Below the pieces are notes generated by a model. That model had not been told where the DNA came from and did not search any database. It saw nothing but the letters and a program-made list of their open reading frames with translations. Position numbers and translations under genes: made by a program. DNA of 64,000 nucleotides from Liquidambar formosana (lineage: Eukaryota; Streptophyta; Magnoliopsida; Saxifragales; Altingiaceae), in contig CM077824.1 in NCBI GenBank assembly GCA_039720395.1, positions 16,496,046-16,560,045 of the forward strand, in the 5' to 3' direction. Shown piece after piece: positions 11,391 through 22,834 of the stretch. Positions within the stretch are counted from its first letter, which is position 1; each line of letters opens with the position of its first letter.

Positions 11391-14300
11391 ATGTACGAAA
11401 TGAGGATGTAATATGTATGCAATCAACTTCAAATATGTACATATTGGTTAATTAAGATGTACGCTATACAGTCAAAACACGTACGTTCTATCTTTTCGTT
11501 TCCCTTTTTTTTTTTTTTTTTTTTCAAATACGTTAATAATTCATTATGACGTGCTTATACCCTTAACGCATCGTAAGGTTGTTTATTCTTTTTTCCCAAT
11601 AAATTGTAGTACCCCAAAGATCATTTTAGCGCCCTAAAATGTTTACCAAAGCTCAAACGTGGTCCCCACCCCAAATGTACGAAAGGAGCATATAATATGT
11701 ACGCAACGAGCATGAAATATGTACGCATTGGTTAATTAAGATGTACGCTATACAGTCAAAACACGTACGTTCTATTTTTTCGATTCCCTTTTTTTTTTCC
11801 CAAATAAATTACTAATTCATTATGACATGCTTACACCCTTAACGCATCGTAACCTTGTTTATTCGTTTTTCCCAATAAATTGTAGTACCCCAAAGATCAT
11901 ATTAGCGCCCTAAAATGTTTACCAAAGCTCAAACGTGGTCCCCACCCCAAATGTACGAAACGAGCATATAATATGTACGCAACGAGCATGAAATATGTAC
12001 GCATTGGTTAATTAAGATGTACGCTATACAGTCAAAACACGTACGTTCTATCTTTTCGATTCCCTTTTTTTTTTCCCAAATAAATTACTAATTCATTATG
12101 ACATGCTTACACCCTTAACGCATCGTAACCTTGTTTATTCTTTTTTCCCAATAAATTGTAGTACCCCAAAGATCATTTTAGCGCCCTAAAATGTTTACCA
12201 AAGCTCAAACGTGGTCCCCACCCCAAATGTACGAAACGAGCATATAATATGTACGCAACGAGCATGAAATATGTACGCATTGGTTAATTAAGATGTACGC
12301 TATACAGTCAAAACACGTACGTTCTATCTTTTCGATTCCCTTTTTTTTTTCCCAAATAAATTACTAATTCATTATGACATGCTTACACCCTTAACGCATC
12401 GTAACCTTGTTTATTCTTTTTTCCCAATAAATTGTAGTACCCCAAAGATCATTTTAGCGCCCTAAAATGTTTACCAAAGCTCAAACGTGGTCCCCACCCC
12501 AAATGTACGAAACGAGCATATAATATGTACGCAACGAGCATGAAATATGTACGCATTGGTTAATTAAGATGTACGCTATACAGTCAAAACACGTACGTTC
12601 TATCTTTTCGATTCCCTTTTTTTTTTCCCAAATAAATTACTAATTCATTATGACATGCTTACACCCTTAACGCATCGTAACCTTGTTTATTCTTTTTTCC
12701 CAATAAATTGTAGTACCCCAAAGATCATTTTAGCGCCCTAAAATGTTTACCAAAGCTCAAACGTGGTCCCCACCCCAAATGTACGAAACGAGCATATAAT
12801 ATGTACGCAACGAGCATGAAATATGTACGCATTGGTTAATTAAGATGTACGCTATACAGTCAAAACACGTACGTTCTATCTTTTCGATTCCCTTTTTTTT
12901 TTCCCAAATAAATTACTAATTCATTATGACATGCTTACACCCTTAACGCATCGTAACCTTGTTTATTCTTTTTTCCCAATAAATTGTAGTACCCCAAAGA
13001 TCATTTTAGCGCCCTAAAATGTTTACCAAAGCTCAAACGTGGTCCCCACCCCAAATGTACGAAACGAGCATATAATATGTACGCAACGAGCATGAAATAT
13101 GTACGCATTGGTTAATTAAGATGTACGCTATACAGTCAAAACACGTACGTTCTATCTTTTCGATTCCCTTTTTTTTTTTCCCAAATAAATTACTAATTCA
13201 TTATGACATGCTTACACCCTTAACGCATCGTAACCTTGTTTATTCTTTTTTCCCAATAAATTGTAGTACCCCAAAGATCATTTTAGCGCCCTAAAATGTT
13301 TACCAAAGCTCAAACGTGGTCCCCACCCCAAATGTACGAAACGAGCATATAATATGTACGCAACGAGCATGAAATATGTACGCATTGGTTAATTAAGATG
13401 TACGCTATACAGTCAAAACACGTACGTTCTATCTTTTCGATTCCCTTTTTTTTTTCCCAAATAAATTACTAATTCATTATGACATGCTTACACCCTTAAC
13501 GCATCGTAACCTTGTTTATTCTTTTTTCCCAATAAATTGTAGTACCCCAAAGATCATTTTAGCGCCCTAAAATGTTTACCAAAGCTCAAACGTGGTCCCC
13601 ACCCCAAATGTACGAAACGAGCATATAATATGTACGCAACGAGCATGAAATATGTACGCATTGGTTAATTAAGATGTACGCTATACAGTCAAAACACGTA
13701 CGTTCTATCTTTTCGATTCCCTTTTTTTTTTCCCAAATAAATTACTAATTCATTATGACATGCTTACACCCTTAACGCATCGTAACCTTGTTTATTCTTT
13801 TTTCCCAATAAATTGTAGTACCCCAAAGATCATTTTAGCGCCCTAAAATGTTTACCAAAGCTCAAACGTGGTCCCCACCCCAAATGTACGAAACGAGCAT
13901 ATAATATGTACGCAACGAGCATGAAATATGTACGCATTGGTTAATTAAGATGTACGCTATACAGTCAAAACACGTACGTTCTATCTTTTCGATTCCCTTT
14001 TTTTTTTCCCAAATAAATTACTAATTCATTATGACATGCTTACACCCTTAACGCATCGTAACCTTGTTTATTCTTTTTTCCCAATAAATTGTAGTACCCC
14101 AAAGATCATTTTAGCGCCCTAAAATGTTTACCAAAGCTCAAACGTGGTCCCCACCCCAAATGTACGAAACGAGCATATAATATGTACGCAACGAGCATGA
14201 AATATGTACGCATTGGTTAATTAAGATGTACGCTATACAGTCAAAACACGTACGTTCTATCTTTTCGATTCCCTTTTTTTTTTCCCAAATAAATTACTAA

Positions 14301-15200
14301 TTCATTATGACATGCTTACACCCTTAACGCATCGTAACCTTGTTTATTCTTTTTTCCCAATAAATTGTAGTACCCCAAAGATCATTTTAGCGCCCTAAAA
14401 TGTTTACCAAAGCTCAAACGTGGTCCCCACCCCAAATGTACGAAACGAGCATATAATATGTACGCAACGAGCATGAAATATGTACGCATTGGTTAATTAA
14501 GATGTACGCTATACAGTCAAAACACGTACGTTCTATCTTTTCGATTCCCTTTTTTTTTTCCCAAATAATTTACTAATTCATTATGACATGCTTACACCCT
14601 TAACGCATCGTAACCTTGTTTATTCTTTTTTCCCAATAAATTGTAGTACCCCAAAGATCATTTTAGCGCCCTAAAATGTTTACCAAAGCTCAAACGTGGT
14701 CCCCACCCCAAATGTACGAAACGAGCATATAATATGTACGCAACGAGCATGAAATATGTACGCATTGGTTAATTAAGATGTACGCTATACAGTCAAAACA
14801 CGTACGTTCTATCTTTTCGATTCCCTTTTTTTTTTCCCAAATAAATTACTAATTCATTATGACATGCTTACACCCTTAACGCATCGTAACCTTGTTTATT
14901 CTTTTTTCCCAATAAATTGTAGTACCCCAAAGATCATTTTAGCGCCCTAAAATGTTTACCAAAGCTCAAACGTGGTCCCCACCCCAAATGTACAAAACGA
15001 GCATATAATATGTACGCAACGAGCATGAAATATGTACGCATTGGTTAATTAAGATGTACGCTATACAGTCAAAACACGTACGTTCTATCTTTTCGATTCC
15101 CTTTTTTTTTTCCCAAATAAATTACTAATTCATTATGACATGCTTACACCCGTAACGCATCGTAACCTTGTTTATTCTTTCTTCCAATAAATTGTCGAAA
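11391..15200. repeat. Homogeneous 276-bp satellite-like array, 13 near-identical units
   Basis: Unit landmarks (ATGTACGAAACG) lie at 11675, 11951, 12227, 12503, 12779, 13055, 13332, 13608, 13884, 14160, 14436, 14712 and 14988: a 276-bp period, with one 277 step from an extra T in the T-run. Units differ by only a few bases. A more diverged unit precedes at about 11391 (284 bp before the first). Each unit has five GTAC cores at exactly 22-bp spacing (11953, 11975, 11997, 12019, 12041 in one unit), a polyT tract, and the pattern TTAACGCATCGTAACC. No coding potential. Such homogeneity implies recent amplification or ongoing homogenisation. Confidence 0.97.
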
Positions 15201-15780
15201 TAATTTACTAATTCATTATGACATTGTTCCTTATTTTTGCAAATAAATTTTAGTACCCCAAAGATCCTTTTAGTGCCCTAAAATGTTTGCCAAATCCCAA
15301 TCGTGGTGCCAACCCCTAATGTACTAAATGAGGATATAATATGTACTAAAACACGTACGTTCTATGTTTTCATTTTGTTATTTCTTTTTTCCAAACATGG
15401 TCCCGACCTCAAATGTACTAAATGAGGGTATAATATGTATGCAATCAGCTCGAAATATGTACGCATACCTCACCCAAAATGTACGCTATAAATGCAAAAC
15501 ACGTACATTATATGTTTTCATTTCCTTTATTTTTTTTATCAAATAAATTACTAATTCATTGTAATATACTTATACCCTTAACACATCGTAACATTGTTTC
15601 TTCTTTTTTCCAATAAATTTTAATACCCCAAATATCATTTCAGTGCCCTAAAATTTTTCAACTATCCCAAACGTGGTTCCGACGCCGAATGTACTAATTG
15701 GGGATATCAGATATACGCTATGAATGTAAAACGTGTGCGCATGAGTTCCTTCAAATAAAGTTTAGGCCGGGTAAATATCA
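15201..15780. repeat. Degenerate right edge of the GTAC array
   Basis: After 15200 the unit is broken (AATTGTCGAAATAATTTACTAATTC) and two or three strongly diverged units follow near 15319, 15409 and 15684, of the kind seen at 5.3-8.0 kb. The homogeneous core is thus flanked on both sides by older copies, as expected if amplification happened in the middle of an older array. Confidence 0.8.
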
Positions 15781-16183
15781 TTTTATTTTTAAAATAAATT
15801 TTAGTACATGAAAAGATTATTTCAGTACCCTAAATAAAATTACATTTACAGATCATGTCAGTACCCTAAAATTTTTACAAATCTCTGAGGTCACTAAAAT
15901 GATTTTAATATGCGCAAGACAAATTTTTAGTTTTTGTAAAATTCCAATATGAACATATTTTCGGCATTTTTGAAGTGAATGATGCATCGACTTGGAGACG
16001 CGGGCTTTGTGCTTGTAATGATAGATGGGCGAAACGCACCGTTTAGATATGTTAAGGAATTGACGGTGCTGGCTTGCTGAACATTCCAATTTGCAATCCC
16101 CAAATACCCCATTCGTGCCCTAATGCCCCTACTATTCCTTTACCGTTCTCACTACGAAAGAGATAAACTGATAGAAAGGGATT
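15781..16183. promoter_or_regulatory. Upstream region of the Ulp1-type gene
   Basis: No reading frame of substance. From about 15960 the base composition becomes more balanced. By position this and the following 78-bp repeats form the promoter or 5' untranslated region of the protease gene, or the terminal region of its mobile element. No TATA box was assigned. Confidence 0.35.
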
Positions 16184-16420
16184 GAGATCTTGAAGCAGTC
16201 GGCACTCACCACTCAGCACTGAGAAGAGAGAGCGACGATTGAGAAGGATACAAATAGATCTGAGATCTTGAAGCAGTCGGCACTCACCACTCAGCACTGA
16301 GAAGAGAGAGCGACGATTGAGAAGGATACAAATAGATCTGAGATCTTGAAGCAGTCGGCACTCACCACTCAGCACTGAGAAGAGAGAGAGACGATTGAGA
16401 AGGATACAGATAGGTATTGA
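16184..16420. repeat. 78-bp tandem repeat, three copies, upstream of the Ulp1-type gene
   Basis: GAGATCTTGAAGCAGTCGGC starts at 16184, 16262 and 16340, and a fourth copy begins near 16419. The copies are nearly identical. Since 78 is a multiple of three, the minus strand stays open by chance. It sits about 440 bp upstream of the start codon at 16862. Confidence 0.95.
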
Positions 16421-16861
16421 GATCTATAAGGCAGGACGAACGAAATAATATCTCTTCATCGACATTCCAAGTGAGTGTCTGCTTCCTTCTACTCTGTCAT
16501 GTATTGTTGATCAACTATTTTCCCCTATTTTTTATGCAAAAAGGGTTTTTGGGTAAACCGTAACCCTTCTAATCCTCTTTGTTTGTAAATTTTTGTTACT
16601 AATATTAAAGACTACTACTGAAATTGCAATCAGGAGGGGTTTTGGGTAAACCATAACCCTCTGTTTCAAGATATTATATCCCCCCCCCCCCTCCCCCTTA
16701 TGGCGAAACATGTGTTGTACTGTATGTATGTGTAATTTGCAACCTATTTCCAATTATAATTTGAAACAGTTTGATAGAAATACTGAAATTGCAATGTGAA
16801 ACAATACTGACATTGCAATCAATGTCCAATTTTCCAACTGTAGTTTGAAACAAATTTAGAG

Positions 16862-19800
16862 ATGCCTCGGTACAAGAGGCGAGGGTCTAAACAGGTACCA
16901 ATTCCTCCTGAATCAGAAGACAAAGGTAGACAAGAGTGCTCGCCTACCCATGCCATACCTGGGGAGTCCGAAGAAATAGCTACAGTAGAGTGCTCGGCTA
17001 ACCCTGCTGCAATTATTCCCGACTCGGACGAGAAAAGCAGCGAAGAGGGCTCGCCTACCCGTGAGGCGCTTCCTACTGACTCGAAACAAAAAGGCATAGA
17101 AGAGGGCTTGCCTTCCCATGAGGCAATTCCCCATGAAGCTACAACTGCACAGGTATATATGAGAACATATTAATATGCAAGTTCTTGTAAACATGTTACT
17201 TATACTATACATTGACATATCTTAATTTGGTTGTGTAGCATCGGAACCTCTGTACCCGCTCTGGTCAAAAGAGATTTATTAAGACCATTTCAAAATTCGA
17301 TAATAAGAAGAATGAGGCCGTAAGGGAAATAGGCCTAGCTGGGTTACTGAGTTTAAAAGTTCGGAAGTTGCAGCACCCTCTTTGTTATTGGCTTCTTCAA
17401 CATTTCAATCCAGAGGATTGCCGGCTGGAGTTGGAGGGAAACCAATACATACCCATCACACCACATGATGTAAGTGTTGTTATGGGAATACAATGCAAAG
17501 GTTTTGATATATTTCCTGCTGGGAAATGTGATGATCCAGTTGTATGTGAAACACTGCAAGAGCTAGAAAGGAAGGTTGTGTCCTTGAAGGCGGGGGACAA
17601 ATTTAAGACTGCATTTGCTAGATATGCGTGTGCTACCTTGCTATCTCCATCGTCAAGGCAGGAAGGCAATCGTAAATTGTTGCCTGCTTTCAGTGACCCG
17701 AATGCCTTAAAGACATATAATTGGGCCAAGTATGTACTAGATTGCCTTAAGGCTGGGGCAGCGAAATCCCGTTCTGGTCAGAAATACATCTCCGGCTGTT
17801 TGGTATTTTTGATGGTATATATTTCTTCTAAATTTATTTATTTTTTATATTTATAATCAAACTATTTAGTATTGATATTAGTTTCTAATGTTCAAATATA
17901 TGTTCATATTAAATAGTTTTTCTACTTCGACCGCTTTGATGTTGGTCTACCGGTGTGTAGCACCAACCCACGCATACAAGCTTGGACTGACAATCTTGTG
18001 CGTAGAAGGGTCAAGCGGGAACATGAACTGGGGGGGTATGGTAAGGGGAAGGTATGCAACTTCATCAATTGGTTACTATATCATTGAGTTCAGCATAATT
18101 ACTACATTAATATTGTCTAATACAATATGGTTGTGTCATGCAGGTCCAGGCAGTACAGGCACCGTCTTCGTCTTCGTCTGATGCAAACATGGGAGTCTTG
18201 TCACCCATGGTGAGCTCCATATTGTGAAATTATGTAGATAGTGTGTGTATATAATTCTCACGCTACCTATTTGTTACGTAGTTTTTTGAATTTATTCTGA
18301 ATGAGATTGGTTAACTTAGATTCATGTTTGGCCAACCAATTTGTGGAATTTTTGTTCATTGCACATCATTTTACTTTTTTCAGGAGCAGTATGAGCGTGT
18401 GCGGGCAGCATATGCCCAATTGGGCAAAGAAATAGATTTGTTGAAGGTTGCAGTAGGGTATGGTGGACATACGGACCCTACTAGTCCGCACACTGAGCGT
18501 GTATTCGACGGTCCCCTCCGGGGGGATTTTGCTACCCCTTTCCAATCGCGGATGGGACAATCTGGTGGCCCTTCATCAGCAGCGGCTGATGTGGCAGGAT
18601 CTTCCCATGATTTGCAAGTTCCACAGGATGCAGCCCCTTCTGGACGGCCTGTTCGTGTCACCAATCCAAGTAGGGCTTTACAATCGCCGTACGTGCAACA
18701 GTGCGTGTCAAGATTTTCCGCATTGAAGGCAGCGGAAAGGGTTGTTGTTGACTATGCATTTAACGATCACCTCGCTGAAACGTGAGTTAAATCATAAGTT
18801 GGTTGCTACCCATATGGTGAAAATGTTCGTACATGTGCAAGGTTTATTGTACATGTGTACTGTTAACTATTTGACATTGTTCTTACCTTCGATTAACATG
18901 TGTGTTGCTAGTATGAGTCGAATACCCATATGATGTGCAATTAGTTTGGATGTGTGTGCAGTTAGTATAATATGGTTTTGCGTATGTTATGGATAGTGGG
19001 TTTTGGGGCTGGTTGTTGTACGCATTGGTAGTTTTTTGTGTTTTGCTTCTTGTGTTTGATTGTTCTCTGTGTGGTTTTGTATGGGTAGACTCCTGCTTCC
19101 CCCTTTCGTTTCCCTTCTATTGTACTTTTATCGTTTGATTAATAAATATCTTTCTTGCTTATAAAACAACAAAATAAAGAAGTTGAATACCCATACGATG
19201 TGTTATTCGTAGGGCATTGCATGGTCATATTACATTGCTATTATTATGTCTTTTGTCAACAATCCATCTGATTTGTTTTTGTAATGTGTGTTTTCCAGCG
19301 AACAACTCGTAGAAATGCATGGATACTACCTAACAAGGTTCGAGTTATTGTCGTTGGCTAAAAAGAATTGTGTTAGCAGTCCGGTATGTAATCTCACAAG
19401 TCTTAATATTCAGTGATTAAATTGTTTTTACATAATCCATACATAATGATATGTGATATTGTCCATCATTCAATCTATTTTAATCCGATTAATGTATTTG
19501 TAGATAATAGAAATGCAGTGCCGCGTGTTAAACGCTAACCAACTCCCCCCAATGCGACGACACTTCTTCTCGCCCATATTTGGGGTTAGTGCACTTACAT
19601 ACTAGTACATTTACAGTTGATCTATTTTTGATAGTTTTATGACCTCTTCAAATTGAGGTGGGTTAATCAGGCAATGTTTTTCCAATTTATTTGAAAATAT
19701 AAACATGCTGTGTGCAGGATGAGGTATTGACAATGCGAAGTCTCAAAAATTCTGAATGTGTTAGAAAAAAGTTGCAAAAGTATTACAACCATGAACTACT

Positions 19801-20771
19801 TGGCTACAATGTACTTGACTGTGAAATGGTATGGATTGGCTTTAGTTTAGCTGGCCACTGTAGTTCATTGCTCTATAACTTAATAAACAAATATTGATTT
19901 CCTTCAACATTGATTACCTATGTACATGGCATATCTATTGCAGCTGTTCGTCCCAGTATGTATTAATTTCCATTGGGTTGCAATTGTTGTGAACCTGAAA
20001 GAGAAGCGGTTTGAGTGGCTGGACTCGCTCAGTGGAAGGCCAAACCCCAAACATAATCAATTCCTAAGAAAGTTGGTAAGTTGTATTCGTGTATTCTTTT
20101 TTCCCCACAAGTCAATAATGCATGCTAAGTGCAAATTTGATATTTTGATATAATGTCTATGGATTGTTGACCCGTGAAAAACATATCAATGTGGCTTTTA
20201 CTGTGTCTAAGTATTGTTGATCAATGAATATATGCAGATAGAGGCATTGTGTATTATGTTAAAAGAATTGGATGGGGGCGATCGAGTCTCATTGGCTGAC
20301 TTTAATGTTGTACATCCACAATTGCCAAAGCAGGATAACGGGTAAGATGAGTATGGGGTACATTGGTGGAATGGGTAACCGCATTTGTTTATTATACCGG
20401 GAGATGCATGTTAGATTTATCTTACTTATTCGTACTTATTAATTGGTAATACACTTTCCCATTGTAGCTATGATTGTGGAGTGTTCTTAATCAAATATCT
20501 AAAGTCATGGGATGGAGCCATGCCATTAACGCTGAACGCTGTAAGTATTTACTAAAGAAATAGAGTTGTTGTAGGCATTTAATTTGTAATCAAATTTGTT
20601 TTCCCATTTGGGTTTACACGCATCATATCAAACTAGTAAGTGTTGGTAATAAAATTTATCTTATTGCATTAGGTTAAAATGGACAAATATCGGTTCAAGA
20701 TTGTTGCTGCCATGATTTTGGATGACAATAATGCGGAAAAAGCGAATATCGTTTCACGTGCACGAGAATGA
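16862..20771 (+). CDS. Ulp1-family (C48) SUMO-protease-like protein of plant mobile-element type, 12 exons, intact
   Basis: Exons: 16862-17152, 17239-17814, 17917-18051, 18144-18209, 18384-18781, 19299-19383, 19504-19584, 19718-19828, 19944-20075, 20238-20341, 20468-20540, 20673-20771. All introns are GT-AG, every phase closes, and the product is 716 residues. Residues 1-97 are acidic with a repeated CS.P..A pattern. Exon 2 holds the region typical of these proteins (YWLLQHFNPED, ITPHDVSVVMGI). Exon 3 has YFDRFDVG and GGYGKGK. The C-terminus is a C48 peptidase: H591 (NFHWVAIVV), D608 (EWLDSL), Q657 and C663 (QDNGYDCGVF). Family knowledge: Ulp1 enzymes cleave SUMO, and related genes travel in plant MULEs (Kaonashi type). 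Intact phases and catalytic residues argue for recent function. Whether it is transposon or host is inferred from context only. Confidence 0.93.
18938..19181 (+). mobile_element. Probable LINE 3' tail inserted in an intron of the Ulp1-type gene
   Basis: A 21-base imperfect direct repeat (GAATACCCATA[T/C]GATGTG core) flanks this segment at 18917-18937 and 19182-19202, as expected for a retrotransposon target duplication. The insert reads like a plant LINE 3' end (stop-rich tail, TTTGATTAATAAATATC, then an A-rich end AACAACAAAATAAAG). It lies in intron 5 and does not disturb splicing. Confidence 0.6.
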
Positions 20772-21026
20772 AGTTGAGATCTTATAACTTTGGTGTGGTA
20801 TTGTTTTAGCCTTACTTCTATTTTTGATGTCTCAATGATACTTCTTGGATGGCATTTGATTAGACTAATTTCCTGGTCAGATAGTGTTTTTGGATTGGTT
20901 TTCCCTCTCCAATTGTGATTGTTGATATAAACGTAGGAGTTTTGGAATTACGTTACCTTGAATTTTATTATTACTTTGCTAGAGTTTCAAGTTCTCTTAT
21001 TATTCAAAACTCCAGCCAACTCCCTT
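20772..21026. other. 3' flank of the Ulp1-type gene
   Basis: AT-rich; presumably the 3' untranslated region and terminator. No other feature seen before the SF3B1-like fragment. Confidence 0.5.
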
Positions 21027-21335
21027 CTTGTTGGTCGAATTGCAGACTGTGGTACTGAGTTTCTTTGACCAAGGGAGTGGATGATGAGATGTTATGAGCT
21101 TCTTGAGCTGCCCACAGCCCACATGATTGGAATTCGGCGATCTACTGTAAACAGTTTTGGTTACATTGCAAAAGGTGTTGGGCCACAAGATGTCCTGGCA
21201 ACGCTATTGATCAATCTCAAGGTGTAGGAGCGTCAGAATTGTGGCTGTGTCATCATGCTACGAAGGTTAGGGAAGTGTACTAGAAGATCTATAACTCGTT
21301 GTATATTAGCACACAAGAGATGATGGTATCTGCCC
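21027..21335 (+). pseudogene. SF3B1 (U2 snRNP splicing factor, SAP155) fragment, broken
   Basis: From 21027 one frame reads LVGRIADCGTEF, stop, [14 protein letters not shown], then [20 protein letters not shown] and [10 protein letters not shown], stop, ERQN. This follows the HEAT-repeat region of the splicing factor SF3B1, where the family has a sense codon at both stops (for example KVQERQN). A second piece in another frame from 21251 reads KVREVY, stop, KIYNSLYI, matching a more C-terminal SF3B1 HEAT repeat, so the intervening part is deleted. Visible damage: TGA near 21063, TAG at 21225, TAG at 21281 and the internal deletion. It cannot encode a working factor. It lies between the Ulp1 gene and a RAD21 fragment, so capture by a transposon is plausible. 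The homology call is from memory of the family. Confidence 0.85.
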
Positions 21336-22043
21336 TTCTAATATAATCCAGGGGGGTGTTTTTACCGTAGGTGAACAGTAAATGCCCTACATGTCCAAAC
21401 TCTCTGTTGTCTATGTTTTTTTCCCCCTCCTATTAGACCACACGCACACATCTTCTCCCCTGTTTTTCTAACCCATAAACCCTTCACTCTCTCATCTTCC
21501 CCCTTATTTTCTCTTCAAATCCATATTCAAATTTTATATTTAACTCCACTTTGGTCTCACGTGCACATACGCACTCTCTCTCTCGCTCTCGCTCTCTCTC
21601 TCTATTTGCACTCACACGCACACTCTCTCTCTCTCTGTTTGCCAGTGCCAATGGGGTTCCTCTGTTATCGTGTCATGGACTCAAGGTATAGTCTTTCAAA
21701 TTGTAATTTTTCAATTACCAGTGAAGAGATTTGGGTGGGTTAGAAGGGTTAGAAGACATATTCAATGTAGGGTTTCTCATTTTCTCTTAGTTCATGAGAT
21801 CCATGTGTTCATTATTGAGGGTTTCAATTACCAGTGAAGAGATTTGGGTGGATTATATTCAACCTAGGGTTTCTGCTACTTTCCTTTGAGCTACCTTCGT
21901 CAAATTCTTTGTAATTTTTGATACTCATATTTCATTTGGTGGGTGCATATTTATCATCACTGGATATATGCACAACTGATGTAGGGTCCTTAAGACCCAA
22001 ATTTGTTTTGCTTTTGAAACAATGTTGCGTTCGCATGCTGCAG
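21336..22043. other. Spacer with CT/CA microsatellite and a 113-bp duplication
   Basis: Includes TCTC/CACA-rich DNA at about 21570-21632 and a partial direct duplication: TCAATTACCAGTGAAGAGAT starts at 21711 and 21824. This should be the 5' part of the cohesin gene copy, but no RAD21 N-terminal domain is encoded here in any frame. Confidence 0.6.
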
Positions 22044-22564
22044 GGCATCTATCACCTGAACTGGCAAACCAATCAACTCCACCTGCTGAGCAGCCAAAAC
22101 CAAAATCAAGGAAGAGAAAGCAGTTATTTGAGGAGTCCACAGTGTTGTCTAATAAGTATGGTTGGTCATATAATATTATTTGGAGTTCTCATTCTTCTGG
22201 TACTTGGTTACTGACATAAGGACATGGATGTTGCAGATTTATGAAGAAGGCGCTTGAAGATTCTCATGATCTATTGCGGAAGAGGAGGAATATTCCTTGC
22301 TCTATTTTGGGTGTTTGGAAGTTGAAAAACAGATTGAGAAAGGAACAAATGTTCCTTGAGTCCTCAATAACTGGTGAGCTGTTTTTTTTTCAAAACATAT
22401 GAATTGTGCTTGGTGCTTGCCTCTTAGTCCATGATTCTGGTTTCATCAAACATGGGTGTCTGTCTGCAGGATTGTGTGCAGATCTTCATGATATTTCAAA
22501 GGAGGACTTTGTTTCTTTGAAACCCCATTTGGTTGTTTTAGAGGAAGCATATTCAGAGTCCAGT

Positions 22565-22834
22565 GTTGCACAATCTCAAGATCCCGTTCCTGACCTTGAT
22601 ATGGAAACTGAACGTCTTCGACAATATGAAGCTGATGCTAGCAGCAATGTTTTACCACATTTTGCACCTTCTCCACCTGCATTCATGCCTTCTCCCAGGG
22701 TTGCACATTCTGGAGATCCTGTTCCTGACCTTGATGTGGAAATTGAACATCTTCGACAATATGAAGCCGATGCTAGCAGCAATGTTTTACCTCAACTTGT
22801 GCCTCTTCCCTCTGCATTCATGCCTACTTCATTC
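22565..22834 (+). repeat. 135-bp in-frame duplication inside the RAD21-like linker
   Basis: GTTGCACA...GATCC[C/T]GTTCCTGACC starts at 22565 and 22700. The period of 135 bp (45 codons) gives two copies of a segment containing DPVPDLD and LRQYEADASSNVLP. Frame is preserved, so the duplication may predate loss of function or be present in the parent gene. Confidence 0.9.

Noticed and set aside
11391..15200. CRISPR-like interpretation of the regular array
   Set aside because: Whole 276-bp units are identical with no unique spacers, and the surroundings are a plant nuclear genome.
16052..16375. Minus-strand frame over the 78-bp repeats
   Set aside because: Also kept open by a repeat length divisible by three; the region is better read as the upstream part of the Ulp1-type gene.
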